Shown here in pieces: positions 1 through 8,438 of a stretch of DNA of 64,000 nucleotides. The stretch spans positions 1 to 64,000 of the forward strand of contig CAVUSZ010000023.1 in assembly GCA_963744255.1 (NCBI GenBank), in the 5' to 3' direction. Under the pieces are notes generated by a model that did no database searches, was not told where the DNA came from, and saw only the letters and a list, made by a program, of their open reading frames with translations. Origin of the DNA: DATEDA01 sp963744255. Lineage in GTDB: Bacteria > Pseudomonadota > Gammaproteobacteria > Burkholderiales > SG8-39. Made by a program: the position numbers and the translations under genes. Positions within the stretch are counted from its first letter, which is position 1. Each line of letters opens with the position of its first letter.

Positions 1-42
1 GCCGACCCGCGAAGCGGGTTCGGCTTGAATGAATTGTTAGGC
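1..42 (-). repeat. attC: attC site, partial (cut by window edge)
   Basis: Read on the minus strand this begins with the canonical core GCCTAAC (42-36) and continues into AATTCATTCAAGCCG and a self-complementary stretch around cgcttcgcg. This is the left half of a typical integron attC (59-base element) as found behind aadA-type cassettes. The other half, with the matching GTTAGGC, lies beyond the left edge. It sits 39 bp after the stop of the leftward RidA gene, which is where a cassette's own attC is expected. Confidence 0.85.
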
Positions 43-81
43 GCCAACGGTGCCTGGAAAGGCAACTCTAACCTGGTGGTA

Positions 82-474
82 TCAGCCGGGAATACGGGCG
101 ATGACCTTGATCTCGAAGTCGAACCCCGCGAGCCAGTTGACGCCGATCGCCGTCCAATTCGGATAAGGCGCTTCCGGGAAGACTTCGCTTTTAACGGTCA
201 TGATCGTGCCGAACTGATTTTCGGGATCCGTATGAAAGGTCGTCACGTCGACGATATCGTCAAGCCCGCATCCACCCGCTTGCAGGGTCGCCTCGAGATT
301 GGCGAATGCCAGACGGACCTGAGCCTCAAAGTCCGGCTCGGGCGAGCCATCGCTGCGACTGCCGACCTGACCGGATACGAACAGGAGATTATCTGATCTG
401 ATCGCTGCGGAATAGGTCTGTGACGTGTAGAGGTCATGCCGACCGGCGGGGAAAACGGCGTCACGCTGGGTCAT
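82..474 (-). CDS. RidA/YjgF-family protein, integron cassette gene
   Basis: 130-residue protein of the Rid (YjgF/YER057c/UK114) family. RidA itself hydrolyses reactive enamine/imine intermediates in the cytosol. The family fold is visible in LFVSGQVG (near residue 37), the mid-domain LEATLQAGGCGLDDIVDVT and the C-terminal IKVIARIPG. The catalytic Arg of archetypal RidA (in PARS near the C-terminus of E. coli RidA) is replaced here: the segment reads YPNWTAIGVNW. It is therefore probably one of the Rid subfamilies without imine deaminase activity. The ATG at 474 is chosen because a GGAGA site lies about 6 bp before it and because a longer reading frame would cross the cassette core site at 549-555. 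The gene lies between that core and its own attC, so it is a cassette in normal orientation relative to intI at 4104. Confidence 0.85.
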   Translation of the reverse strand: MTQRDAVFPAGRHDLYTSQTYSAAIRSDNLLFVSGQVGSRSDGSPEPDFEAQVRLAFANLEATLQAGGCGLDDIVDVTTFHTDPENQFGTIMTVKSEVFPEAPYPNWTAIGVNWLAGFDFEIKVIARIPG

Positions 475-548
475 ATGGAATCTCCTGTTGTGGGTCGCTG
501 GAAAGCGGTGCCGACGAATGCTCACGACGACTTGAAAGCTGGATTGGC

Positions 549-571
549 GCCTAACGCGTCGGTTCAGCGGC
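549..571 (-). repeat. Integron cassette junction (attC 3' half / core site)
   Basis: On the minus strand this reads GGCCGCTGAACC..GCGTTAGGC, which looks like the 3' half of an attC site ending in the core GTTAGGC (555-549), the recombination point at the start of the RidA cassette. No convincing 5' half with a matching core was found within about 140 bp. A very loose candidate (GTTCAGC at 722-728) would give an over-long site. The preceding attC is therefore either strongly diverged or damaged. Confidence 0.55.
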
Positions 572-723
572 CCGGGCGGGCGGGCGAAGCCCTGATGCGA
601 GAGTACTGTCCCAACATGCCCTGGCTTCTGCTGCGGATTCGTAGTAGTGCGCATTTACGAAGACTGTGCATGTGAACCCTCCGACGTCGGCGGGGGCAAA
701 AGTGGCCGGCTGTAACTCCCAGT

Positions 724-1359
724 TCAGCTGGACTCGCCTCTCTCGCATTTGACTCTAGAATTTGCGGACGACGGGTAGGTGCAGGCCCCATCGAATGGCA
801 AGCAACCGCAGCGCCACCACCACGATATTCCGGCCCCAAACGCCAGTGCACGTGGCATCCCGAGCGCGTGCAAAGCCAAGTACACAGCGACTCCCACGAT
901 GGCGGCCGTCGCATAGATCTCCCGCCGCAGGATAAGCGGTACCTGCGCCGTGATGACGTCTCTCAAGACGCCTCCGGTAACGCCAGTCATCGTGCCCATC
1001 AGCACCACGATGAGCGGTGGGCACTGCGCCGCTTCCGCCAATTGGGCCCCAGAAAGCGCGAAAAGCGCTAGTCCCAGCGCATCGGCCACGAGGAGTGTGG
1101 CACTCGGCGGTGGCCATACCCTTACATACGCGACCGTCAACATGGCGGATGCGATGATGACAACGAGGTACCAGGCATCGGTGACCCAGAAAATCGGGTG
1201 GCGGTCCAAGAGAATATCGCGAAGGGTACCTCCTCCAATGGCTGTAATCGCCGCGACCACGATGACCCCGAGGAGGTCCAGATCTCGATCACGCGCCGCA
1301 AGTACGCCGCTCGCGGCAAACACTGCCACGCCTGCAAGGTCAAAGTAATAAAAGAGCAC
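724..1359 (-). CDS. TRIC-type cation channel (YadS/UPF0126 family), C-terminal frameshift
   Basis: Inner-membrane protein related to E. coli YadS and the prokaryotic trimeric intracellular cation channels. Two repeats of three transmembrane helices are visible, each with the glycine-rich signature: AIGGGTLRDILLDRHPIFWV in the first and GVTGGVLRDV in the second, followed by ILRREIYATAAIVG. After residue about 180 the frame reads ISWWWRCGCLPF, which is unlike the family. The neighbouring frame reads VVVALRLLAIRWGLHLP and stops at 755, matching the normal family C-terminus (RLAAIRWHLKLP in E. coli). A one-base indel near 825-835 thus replaces the last helix, either by mutation or by sequence error. 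The gene has the same orientation as the RidA cassette and could itself be a former cassette, but no clear attC follows it. Confidence 0.8.
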   Translation of the reverse strand: MLFYYFDLAGVAVFAASGVLAARDRDLDLLGVIVVAAITAIGGGTLRDILLDRHPIFWVTDAWYLVVIIASAMLTVAYVRVWPPPSATLLVADALGLALFALSGAQLAEAAQCPPLIVVLMGTMTGVTGGVLRDVITAQVPLILRREIYATAAIVGVAVYLALHALGMPRALAFGAGISWWWRCGCLPFDGACTYPSSANSRVKCERGESS

Positions 1360-1399
1360 GCGCCCGTCCTACATTGCCGAACTTTGAATTGAACGACAC

Positions 1400-1435
1400 C
1401 GATGTCGGTTGAAATCGACGATGTCGGTAGAAATC
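1400..1435. repeat. Near-perfect 17-bp tandem repeat beside IS630
   Basis: CGATGTCGGTTGAAATC (1400-1416) is followed by CGATGTCGGTAGAAATC (1419-1435), period 19 bp with one mismatch. A third, degenerate copy (CGATGTCGTATAAATC) lies at about 2552, just past the IS630 element, so the repeats flank it. Multiple short repeats starting TGTCGG are typical of transposase-binding ends of some IS elements, so this may be a relic IS end. Confidence 0.5.
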
Positions 1436-1452
1436 CCCGCCATGTTCGCTTA

Positions 1453-2540
1453 CTAACCGGTCCGTTGTTAAGGCTACACATCGCTGAGATGTTCACGTAT
1501 ACTCGAGCGCATGAAGATCGATGGCCGAACGATGCCGCACAATACCTCGGAGATGATCCGCCGTTGGGCGGTTCGTCGAGTCAAGGCTGGCGAGCGCCCC
1601 GGCAAGGTGATGAAGAGCTACGGGCTGTGTCGCACGTCGATCTATCGCTGGCTGCGTGCGGAGAAGCGCGGCGGCGAGCGAGCACTGCGGGCGCGCAAGC
1701 ACAGCGGGCCGAAGGCGAAGCTCGCCCCACAGCAGAAGTTGCGGGTGCGGCGCTGGATCAACGGCAAGGATCCGCGCCAGTACGGTTTTGATTTCGGGCT
1801 GTGGACGCGGCAGATCGTGGCAGCCCTGATCGCGGAGCGCTGTGGAGTGAAGCTGGGCGTGACGGCGGTGGGGCGGCTGCTGGCCGAGTTGGACATCACC
1901 CCGCAGAAGCCGCTGCGGCGCGCCTACGAGCGCGACCCGGTGGCGATCGAGCGCTGGCAGAGGCAGGAGTTTCCGAAGCTGCGTGCACGGGCCAAGCGGC
2001 GCGGGGCGAAGATCTTCTTTCTGGACGAGGCGGGAGTGCGCTCCGATCAGGTCTTGGGGCGCACCTGGGGCATTCGCGGCCAGACCCCGGAGGTTCCTAC
2101 CAGCGGCAAGCGACAGAGCGTGAGCGCGATTTCGGCGGTAAATGCGCTGGGCGAATTCTGGTTCGCGATGTACACCCAACGGCTGAACGCGACCGGATTC
2201 ATCGAGTTGCTCGGTAAGTTCATGCACCGGCGCAAGCGCCCGGTGTTCCTGGTCTTAGACGGCCACCCGGCCCACATCGCGCAGTCGGTGGCGCGCTACG
2301 TGCAGCGCCTGAAGGGCCGACTCGAGCTGCATTTTCTGCCCGGGTATGCGCCGGAGTTGAATCCCGACGAGTTCGTCTGGAACCATCTCAAGCGACAGGG
2401 AGTGAGCAAGAAGCCGCTGCGGCGCAACGAATCGTTGCGCGAGCGCGTACACGCCGACTTGAGCGAGATTCAGTCGCGCCCAGCCCTTGTCCGCTCATTC
2501 TTCCAGGCCCCGTCTGTAGCCTATACCGCGGACTAGTTAG
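1453..2540 (+). mobile_element. IS630-family insertion sequence, apparently complete
   Basis: About 1.09 kb element with one transposase gene. The left end (1450-1478) and the reverse complement of the right end (2515-2543) match at 23 of 29 positions, both starting TTACTAAC and ending AGGCTACA. Both ends abut TA (1451-1452 and 2541-2542), the target dinucleotide duplicated by IS630/Tc1-mariner elements. The right inverted repeat overlaps the 3' end of the transposase gene. It lies between the TRIC-like gene and the IS3 element, inside the integron remnant. Confidence 0.85.
1511..2536 (+). CDS. IS630-family transposase
   Basis: 341-residue DDE transposase that cuts and joins its element at TA targets. 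An N-terminal helix-turn-helix region (residues about 10-60, with LCRTSIYRWLRAEKRGGERAL) is followed by a winged-helix segment (about 75-135). The catalytic domain has D172 in IFFLDEAG, D250 in FLVLDGHPAH and E287 in LPGYAPELNPDEFVWNHLK, the Tc1/mariner-type DDE set with the second and third acidic residues close together. Length and layout agree with intact IS630 transposases, and no frameshift is visible, so the element may still be active. No clear ribosome-binding site precedes the ATG. Confidence 0.92.
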   Translation: MKIDGRTMPHNTSEMIRRWAVRRVKAGERPGKVMKSYGLCRTSIYRWLRAEKRGGERALRARKHSGPKAKLAPQQKLRVRRWINGKDPRQYGFDFGLWTRQIVAALIAERCGVKLGVTAVGRLLAELDITPQKPLRRAYERDPVAIERWQRQEFPKLRARAKRRGAKIFFLDEAGVRSDQVLGRTWGIRGQTPEVPTSGKRQSVSAISAVNALGEFWFAMYTQRLNATGFIELLGKFMHRRKRPVFLVLDGHPAHIAQSVARYVQRLKGRLELHFLPGYAPELNPDEFVWNHLKRQGVSKKPLRRNESLRERVHADLSEIQSRPALVRSFFQAPSVAYTAD

Positions 2541-2779
2541 TAATTGCCGATCGATGTCGTATAAATCTCGTCGGCTCGACGACTACGGGCTCACGCCATG
2601 AGCCCCCGCCTCGTGGATACTACTCAGTGCGGGAACGGTTCGTTTCCGTTGTACCGTTCACTGTCGTGCTGAAGCCCGACACCCGGTGTAAAGAGGTGGC
2701 CCCAGAAATCTGGACAGCGGGATAAGTGGACAATCTGCTCCTGAGAGCGGGCCGGTGGCCCGAGAAAGCGGAGCAAGGA

Positions 2780-3085
2780 ATGAGCAGAAGGTCCCGACGT
2801 AACCACACCCCGACGTTTAAGGCGAAGGTCGCCTTGGCCGCAGTTCGAGGCGACAAGACGCTGGCGGAGCTCGCCACGCACTTCGACGTCCACCCCAACC
2901 AGATCACCGACTGGAAGAACGTGCTGCTCGAGCGCGCCGCCGCCGTCTTCGGTGAGCCGCAGGCCAAAGGGCAGCCGCCAGTCGATCTCAAGGCGCTGCA
3001 CGCCAAGATCGGGCAACTCGCCTTGGAGAACGATTTTTTGGAAGGCGCGCTCATCAAAGCGGGCATGCTGAGCGCAAAGCGATGA
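2780..3085 (+). CDS. IS3-family transposase OrfA
   Basis: 101-residue DNA-binding subunit of the IS3 transposase. It has the usual HTH (FKAKVALAAVRGDKTLAELA, then VHPNQITDWKN) followed by a leucine-zipper-like helix near LKALHAKIGQLALENDFLEG, which mediates oligomerisation in IS3 OrfA proteins. The ATG at 2780 is preferred over an in-frame ATG at 2726 because the protein then starts with the family-typical basic segment MSRRSRRNHTPTFKAKVAL. Its stop overlaps the start of orfB in an ATGA (3082-3085), so OrfB may be made by translational coupling, besides the frameshift fusion usual in this family. Confidence 0.9.
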   Translation: MSRRSRRNHTPTFKAKVALAAVRGDKTLAELATHFDVHPNQITDWKNVLLERAAAVFGEPQAKGQPPVDLKALHAKIGQLALENDFLEGALIKAGMLSAKR

Positions 3086-3912
3086 TCGACCGCACCCACG
3101 AACTGTCCATCACTCGGCAAGCCGAGCTCCTGGAGGTAAGCCGCGCCGCGGTGTACTACCTGCCGCGGCCGGTGTCGGAATCTGACCTTGCGCTCATGCG
3201 TCGCATCGACGCGCTGCACCTGGAGCATCCGTTCATGGGCGCGCGGATGCTGCGCGATTCGCTCCGCCGGGAAGGCTTCGTGGTCGGACGCAAGCACGTC
3301 GCGACGCTGATGGCGCGCATGGGCGTGGAGCCGCTGTATCGGCGTCCCAGGACGACGCGTAAGCACCCCGGGCATCAGGTCTATCCGTATCTCTTGCGCG
3401 ACCTGGCGATCGAGCGCCCGAACCAGGCCTGGGGGATGGATATCACCTACATCCCGATGGCACGCGGGTTCGTCTACCTCGCTGCGGTCGTCGACTGGGC
3501 CTCGCGCCGGGTGCTCGCCCACCGCGTGTCGATCTCGATGGACACCGAGTTCTGCCGCGAGGCGCTGGAGGAGGCGCTCGCGCGCTACGGGAGTCCTGAG
3601 ATCTTCAACACCGATCAGGGTAGCCAGTTCACCAGCGTCGAGTTCCTCGACGTCCTGCGTCAGCGCGGCATCCGCATCAGCATGGACGGCAAAGGCGCCT
3701 GGCGCGACAACGTGTTCGTCGAGCGGCTGTGGCGAAGCGTGAAGTACGAGGAGGTCTATCTGCGCGCCTACGACACGGTGAGCGCGGCGCGCGCCGGGTT
3801 GTCTTCTTACTTCGTGTTCTACAACGCGCGCCGACCCCATTCTTCCCTGGACGGGAAGACGCCCGATGAGTTCTACTTCGCCTCGCTGCCGGCGACCCGG
3901 AAGGCGGCTTGA
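3082..3912 (+). CDS. IS3-family transposase OrfB (DDE integrase core)
   Basis: 276-residue catalytic subunit. An N-terminal HTH_21 segment (HPFMGARMLRDSLRREGF, residues about 49-66) precedes the rve integrase core. The catalytic triad is visible: D120 in WGMDITYIP, D178 in FNTDQGSQFTS and E214 in WRDNVFVERLWRSVKYEEV. The C-terminus RRPHSSLDGKTPDEFYF is the usual IS3 ending. The gene is full length with no frameshift, so the element is probably transposition-competent. Confidence 0.92.
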   Translation: MIDRTHELSITRQAELLEVSRAAVYYLPRPVSESDLALMRRIDALHLEHPFMGARMLRDSLRREGFVVGRKHVATLMARMGVEPLYRRPRTTRKHPGHQVYPYLLRDLAIERPNQAWGMDITYIPMARGFVYLAAVVDWASRRVLAHRVSISMDTEFCREALEEALARYGSPEIFNTDQGSQFTSVEFLDVLRQRGIRISMDGKGAWRDNVFVERLWRSVKYEEVYLRAYDTVSAARAGLSSYFVFYNARRPHSSLDGKTPDEFYFASLPATRKAA

Positions 3913-4103
3913 GCGATGAGCACGGGTTGCCCACCGCGTCGGTCGTGCGTTCGTCGCAGGCGACGCCCGCCCGCCGCCGTGGACAACCCTGCCGCATCGC
4001 GTGACTAACCGCAGAGAATCCACTTATCGGACCCCCGGGCGCTGTCTAAACCGATGGGGCCACCTCTTATCTCCCTCGGCGGGGGCGATCAGATCATCGC
4101 GTT

Positions 4104-5141
4104 ATGCTAACGCAGATCAATCGTGACGCGGCAATCACGAATGCCGCGGCAGGCGCCATCGGGCTGCAAGCGCCGCCCCAGCAATCCAGGCTTATTCCCC
4201 GGCTGCGCGAGGCGATGCGTGCTCGCCGATACAGTCTGAAGACCGAGAAGGCGTACGTGCATTGGGTCAGACGCTACATCTTTTTCCACAAGATGCGTCA
4301 CCCGAAAGACATGGGGCCGGTCGAAGTCACGGCGTTTCTGAACCATCTCGCGAACGAACGCAGGGTTTCGGCCTCGACCCAGAACCAGGCGCTCGCCGCA
4401 TTGCTCTTTGTCTACCGCCACCTGCTGCAGGTTGAGCTACCGTGGCTGGATGGGTTGGTTCGGGCAAAAGCCTCCAAGCGGCTGCCCACGGTCCTGACTC
4501 AAAACGAAGTGCAAGCGATCCTCGCGAAGCTCAGCGGCACGCGCTGGTTGATGGTGAGCCTCATGTACGGGGCCGGGCTGCGGCTGAATGAGTGTTTGTC
4601 GCTGCGCGTGAAAGACGTCGATCTCTCAGGGTCCAAGCTCATCGTGCGTCAGGGCAAGGGCAACAAGGACCGCGTGACCCTGCTGCCGCAACGCCTCAAG
4701 CGCGCGCTAGCCGCACATTTGGAACGAGTGAGGGCGCTCCACCAAGGCGATCTGGCAAAGGGCTTCGGCGAGGCTCCGCTGCCCCAGGCCCTAGCGGGCA
4801 AGTATCCCCGCGCAGGTTACTTGTGGGCCTGGCAATTCGTGTTTCCGTCGGTCAACCATTGCATCGACCCTTACACCGGGCACACGGTGCGCTGGCACAT
4901 CCACGAGAAGACGCTTCAGCGAGTGGTCAAGGAGGCCGTGAAGCAGTCCGGCATCCCAAAGCCGGCGGGCTGCCATACCTTTCGCCATGCCTTCGCCACC
5001 CACCTCCTGGAAGCCGGTCACAACATTCGAGTCGTCCAAGAACTGTTGGGGCACAAGGACGTGGCGACCACCATGATCTACACGCACTTGATGAACAACA
5101 GCCTGGCAGCCGTCCGAAGTCCTGCCGATGCGCTCGCCTAA
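4104..5141 (+). CDS. intI: Integron integrase IntI (tyrosine recombinase)
   Basis: 345-residue site-specific recombinase that inserts and excises gene cassettes between attI and single-stranded attC. The SAM-like N-terminal domain (about 28-115) is followed by the catalytic domain with R160 (GAGLRLNE), K188 (GNKDR), H291/R294 (CHTFRHAF), H317 (LLGHKDV) and Y326 (MIYTH). What marks it as IntI rather than XerC/D is the extra patch around residues 224-250 (LPQALAGKYPRAG then WAWQFVFPS), as in IntI1 LPDALERKYPRAG. The C-terminus VRSPADAL also matches IntI1. It is read away from the leftward RidA cassette, the normal divergent integron layout. The IS3 end 35 bp upstream suggests its native promoter and attI have been lost or moved. 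The first 25 residues are not conserved, so the true start could be further in. Confidence 0.93.
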   Translation: MLTQINRDAAITNAAAGAIGLQAPPQQSRLIPRLREAMRARRYSLKTEKAYVHWVRRYIFFHKMRHPKDMGPVEVTAFLNHLANERRVSASTQNQALAALLFVYRHLLQVELPWLDGLVRAKASKRLPTVLTQNEVQAILAKLSGTRWLMVSLMYGAGLRLNECLSLRVKDVDLSGSKLIVRQGKGNKDRVTLLPQRLKRALAAHLERVRALHQGDLAKGFGEAPLPQALAGKYPRAGYLWAWQFVFPSVNHCIDPYTGHTVRWHIHEKTLQRVVKEAVKQSGIPKPAGCHTFRHAFATHLLEAGHNIRVVQELLGHKDVATTMIYTHLMNNSLAAVRSPADALA

Positions 5142-6098
5142 CTTCCAAGCCGTCGCTAACCCGGGCTAATCGTGCGGCCTGAATGACCGGTCCTGCATTG
5201 TCCGTAGGACCGGTTTGGGTCGGGTGCGTGAGTCCGGCGCCGTGGGCAGCAGACATTCGATTGGTCTTCGATGCCCAATGGCCACGGCATCGATTGAGCT
5301 GGCGCTCTGGAAACCACCTCGCCACGCACATGCGGCGGGCTACGTCTGCACTACCTTGAGAGCGGTCATCGGCGTCACGATCTCTCTGGCGCCTGGATGA
5401 CCGGAATGTGGCCGAGACCGTGAGTTCACGCTGTGGCCGCGAATGACCGGACCCGCTGCACTGCTGACGTTGGCGAGGCGACGACGAAGGGCAGCAGAGG
5501 GTCGCATCCGGCTGTTCGCCACCGGTCCGCATGCATCTCGCAGTCGCCCCTGGGTTCGCAGCGGGAATGGTGGGCGGGCAGCCTGTCGCGGGGCGTTCTT
5601 AAATGCGGCCGCGGCCCTTGACGCGGGCAACGGGGACGTCGCCGCGGAGCGGTTCATCGATTACTGAATGGGGAACGGAAGCTGGCTGCAAACTCCGGAG
5701 AGTCGCAAACCCGCGATCGTCGCATCGGATGTGAAGGGCGCATGCGTTGTTCACCGAGCCGACTCTTCTCTCGCCATTCCGTTCACTCGGTTGGGAACGC
5801 TCGACACCGTCGGCGCATGGCGTAGCGCGGCTTCTCGCGAGCGCTGCCGCGAGTCGAATGACTGGAGTTTGACGGGCGCGCGCTGCGTGAGGCCACTTCG
5901 CGATCGCCGAGTCGTGGCGTCGCGCGTTCAGCTGAGCGCTTGAAAGACCGCTCTTTGGCCGCTGGTGGCCATCGCGACGGGAGTCGCCGTGTGCCAACAA
6001 CTCCCGTCGCTGCTCCGGACGATACTCAGCTCGCTTTCGGCGGAGAACAGAGCCTCTGACTCAACTGATCCTTGGCTGCAGCAGTACTGGTTACAAAC
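5142..6098. other. Non-coding stretch, diverged repeats, no gene recognised
   Basis: No reading frame here resembles a known protein, and the short frames overlap in all six phases. A clean inverted repeat ACCGGTCCT / AGGACCGGT (5186-5194 / 5206-5214) lies 45 bp after intI and could be a transcript end, although no T-run follows. The phrase AATGACCGG or close variants recurs at about 5182, 5397 and 5442, and GTGGCCGAGACCGTGAGTTC (5409-5428) has a diverged cousin at about 12374. This suggests decayed copies of an intergenic repeat family. Confidence 0.5.
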
Positions 6099-8384
6099 CT
6101 AGTGGCTGGCCGCGGCCGCGCGCCGGCGTCCGTCTCGGGCCTGAGCGAGCAGGTCGTAGCGATCGTTGTTCATGACCTTGTCCCACGCAACCACGAAGTC
6201 ACGCACGAACTTCTCCTTCGAGTCCTCTTGTGCGTAAACTTCGGCGATGGCTCGGAGCTGGGAGTTCGAGCCGAACACGAGGTCAACGGCAGTGCCGGTC
6301 CACTTCACTTGGCCCGTCTTGCCGTCGCGACCCTCGTACACGTTCTTATCCGAGCCGGATGCCTTCCACTCTGTGCTCATGTCGAGCAGGTTCACGAAGA
6401 AGTCATTGTTCAACGTCCCATGCCGCTTGCTGAAGACACCGTGTTTGGACTGCCCGGAGTTAGCATTCAGGGCCCGCATGCCGCCGACAAGCACCGTCAT
6501 CTCGAGAGCAGTCAAATTGAGCATGAATGCCCGCTCCACCAACAGCGTCTCCGGCGGTAGCTCTTCTCCGGCGTGGAGGTAGTTGCGGAACCCGTCGAAG
6601 GTGGGTTCGAGCACGGCGAACGACTCCACGTCGGTTTGCTCCTGCGAAGCGTCCATGCGCCCCGGCGCGAACGGGACCGTGATGTTGTACCCGGCGTTCT
6701 TGGCCGCCTGCTCGACGGCCGCGCACCCGCCCAGGACGATTAGGTCGGCGAGCGAGACTTTCTTCCTGCCGGACTGTGAGCGATTGAAGTCCTGCTGGAT
6801 CTTCTCGAGTGTCTGCAGCACCTTCGACAGTTCGGCCGGGTTGTTCACTTCCCAGTCCTTCTGTGGCGCGAGGCGGATCCGTGCCCCGTTGGCGCCCCCG
6901 CGCTTGTCGGTGCCGCGGAAGGTGGCCGCCGCCGCCCAGGCGGTGGAGACCAGCTGAGAAATGGACAGTCCCGACCCGAGGAGCTTGCCCTTGAGGGCAG
7001 CGATGTCCTGCTCCCCGATCAGTTCATGATCGACCGCGGGGACGGGGTCCTGCCAGAGCTGCGGCGCCGGAACCCATGGGCCGAGGTAGCGCGAGACGGG
7101 ACCCATGTCGCGGTGCAGCAGCTTGTACCAGGCTTTGCCGAACGCATCTGCGAGCTGGTCCGGATGCTCGTGGAAGCGCTTCGAGATCGGCGCATAAATG
7201 GGATCCACCTTCAATGCAAGGTCCGTCGTGAGCATCATAGTGGTCTGCCGCTTCGACGGATCATGAGTACCGGGTGCGGTGGGCATTACGCCAGCGGCAT
7301 TCGGCTTGGGAGCGTACTGCTTCGCGCCGGCCGGGCTCGTCGTTAGCTCATAGTCGTAGTTGTAGAGGTTGTCGAGGAACCCGTTGTCCCACTTCGTCGG
7401 GTTACTGGTCCAGGGGCCCTCGAGCCCGCTCGTAATCGTGTCGGCGCCCTTGCCGCTGCCAAACCTGTTCTTCCAGCCGAGACCTTGGCTCTCCAGGCTG
7501 CAGCCCTCCGGTTCGGGACCGACGTACTCGGTGGCAGGGGCGGCACCGTGGGCCTTGCCGACCGTGTGGCCGCCGACGATGAGCGCAACGGTCTCCTCGT
7601 CATTCATCGCCATGCGGGCAAACGTTTGCCGAATGTACTTCGCTGCGAGGGCCGGATCCGGGTTGCCGCCCGGCCCCTCCGGGTTCACGTAGATCAGACC
7701 CATGTGATCGGCGCCGAAGGGCCCCTGGATGTCGATGTCGCCCTCGGTGGCGTGGCGCTCATCGCCCGTCCCGCCGCCGCTGAACCAGCTGCTTTCTGGG
7801 CCCCAGAAGATCTCGTCGGGCTCCCAGCGGTCCTCGCGCCCGAAGCCGAAGCCGAACGTCTTGAAGCCCATAGACTCATATGCCACGTTGCCGGCGAAGA
7901 TGAGCAGGTCGGCCCAGGAGATCTTGTTGCCGTACTTTTGCTTGACCGGCCAGAGCAACCGGCGCGCCTTGTCGAGGCTCGCGTTGTCCGGCCAGCTGTT
8001 GAGGGGAGCAAAGCGCTGCATGCCGCTGCCGCCACCGCCCCGGCCGTCGGCGATGCGGTACGTGCCCGCTGCATGCCACGTCATCCGGATAAAGAGCGGC
8101 CCGTAGTGGCCGTAGTCGGCCGGCCACCACTCCTGCGACGTCGTCATCACCTTGATGAGGTCCTGCTTCAGCGCTTCGACGTCAAGTTTCTTGAACTCCT
8201 CCGCGTAGTTGAAATCCTTGCCCATCGGATCGGCGACGGGAGAGTGCGCGTGGAGAATCGAGAGCTCGACCTGATCCGGCCACCAGTCCTTGTTCGTCCT
8301 GGGCCGAGTCCGCTTGGGAGTCGGGGAGGGGATTGCCGGGCTTTCGCTTTCGCTGACACTTCTAGTATGTTCCTTGGCAGGCAT
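6099..8384 (-). CDS. katG: Catalase-peroxidase KatG
   Basis: 761-residue haem enzyme that destroys hydrogen peroxide by catalase and broad peroxidase activity. The duplicated peroxidase fold is complete. In the N-terminal half R100, W103 and H104 (IRMTWHAAGTYR) form the distal haem pocket. The Tyr in MGLIYVNPEGP and the Met in ARMAMNDEET complete the Met-Tyr-Trp crosslink of KatG enzymes, and VGGHTVGKAHG carries the proximal His. The start at 8384 is chosen because AAAGGAG stands about 9 bp before it, whereas an in-frame ATG at 8447 has none and lies inside the operator palindrome. The N-terminus has a 30-residue low-complexity extension rich in Ser, Pro and Arg. It follows a Fur-family gene on the same strand, a furA-katG-like pair controlled by peroxide or iron. 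Confidence 0.96.
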   Translation of the reverse strand: MPAKEHTRSVSESESPAIPSPTPKRTRPRTNKDWWPDQVELSILHAHSPVADPMGKDFNYAEEFKKLDVEALKQDLIKVMTTSQEWWPADYGHYGPLFIRMTWHAAGTYRIADGRGGGGSGMQRFAPLNSWPDNASLDKARRLLWPVKQKYGNKISWADLLIFAGNVAYESMGFKTFGFGFGREDRWEPDEIFWGPESSWFSGGGTGDERHATEGDIDIQGPFGADHMGLIYVNPEGPGGNPDPALAAKYIRQTFARMAMNDEETVALIVGGHTVGKAHGAAPATEYVGPEPEGCSLESQGLGWKNRFGSGKGADTITSGLEGPWTSNPTKWDNGFLDNLYNYDYELTTSPAGAKQYAPKPNAAGVMPTAPGTHDPSKRQTTMMLTTDLALKVDPIYAPISKRFHEHPDQLADAFGKAWYKLLHRDMGPVSRYLGPWVPAPQLWQDPVPAVDHELIGEQDIAALKGKLLGSGLSISQLVSTAWAAAATFRGTDKRGGANGARIRLAPQKDWEVNNPAELSKVLQTLEKIQQDFNRSQSGRKKVSLADLIVLGGCAAVEQAAKNAGYNITVPFAPGRMDASQEQTDVESFAVLEPTFDGFRNYLHAGEELPPETLLVERAFMLNLTALEMTVLVGGMRALNANSGQSKHGVFSKRHGTLNNDFFVNLLDMSTEWKASGSDKNVYEGRDGKTGQVKWTGTAVDLVFGSNSQLRAIAEVYAQEDSKEKFVRDFVVAWDKVMNNDRYDLLAQARDGRRRAAAASH

Positions 8385-8438
8385 GAGATCTTCTCCTTTG
8401 GGTGGTTCTTCTGTCGGCTGCTTTCTCGGCGATGGAGA

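Larger units (their letters stand above)
2691..4068 (+). mobile_element. IS3-family insertion sequence
   Basis: About 1.38 kb element with orfA and orfB. The left end AAGAGGTGGCCCCA (2691-2704) is matched in inverted orientation by TGGGGCCACCTCTT (4055-4068), and further inside GACAGCG and ATAAGTGGA are shared by both ends in the same order. No clear 3-4 bp target duplication is seen, so the outermost bases are uncertain by one or two. Its right end lies about 35 bp before the start of intI, so it occupies the place where an integron's attI and promoters should be. Confidence 0.8.

Noticed and set aside
2688..4071. Target-site duplication of the IS3 element
   Set aside because: Flanking triplets do not match for any choice of end tried by eye.
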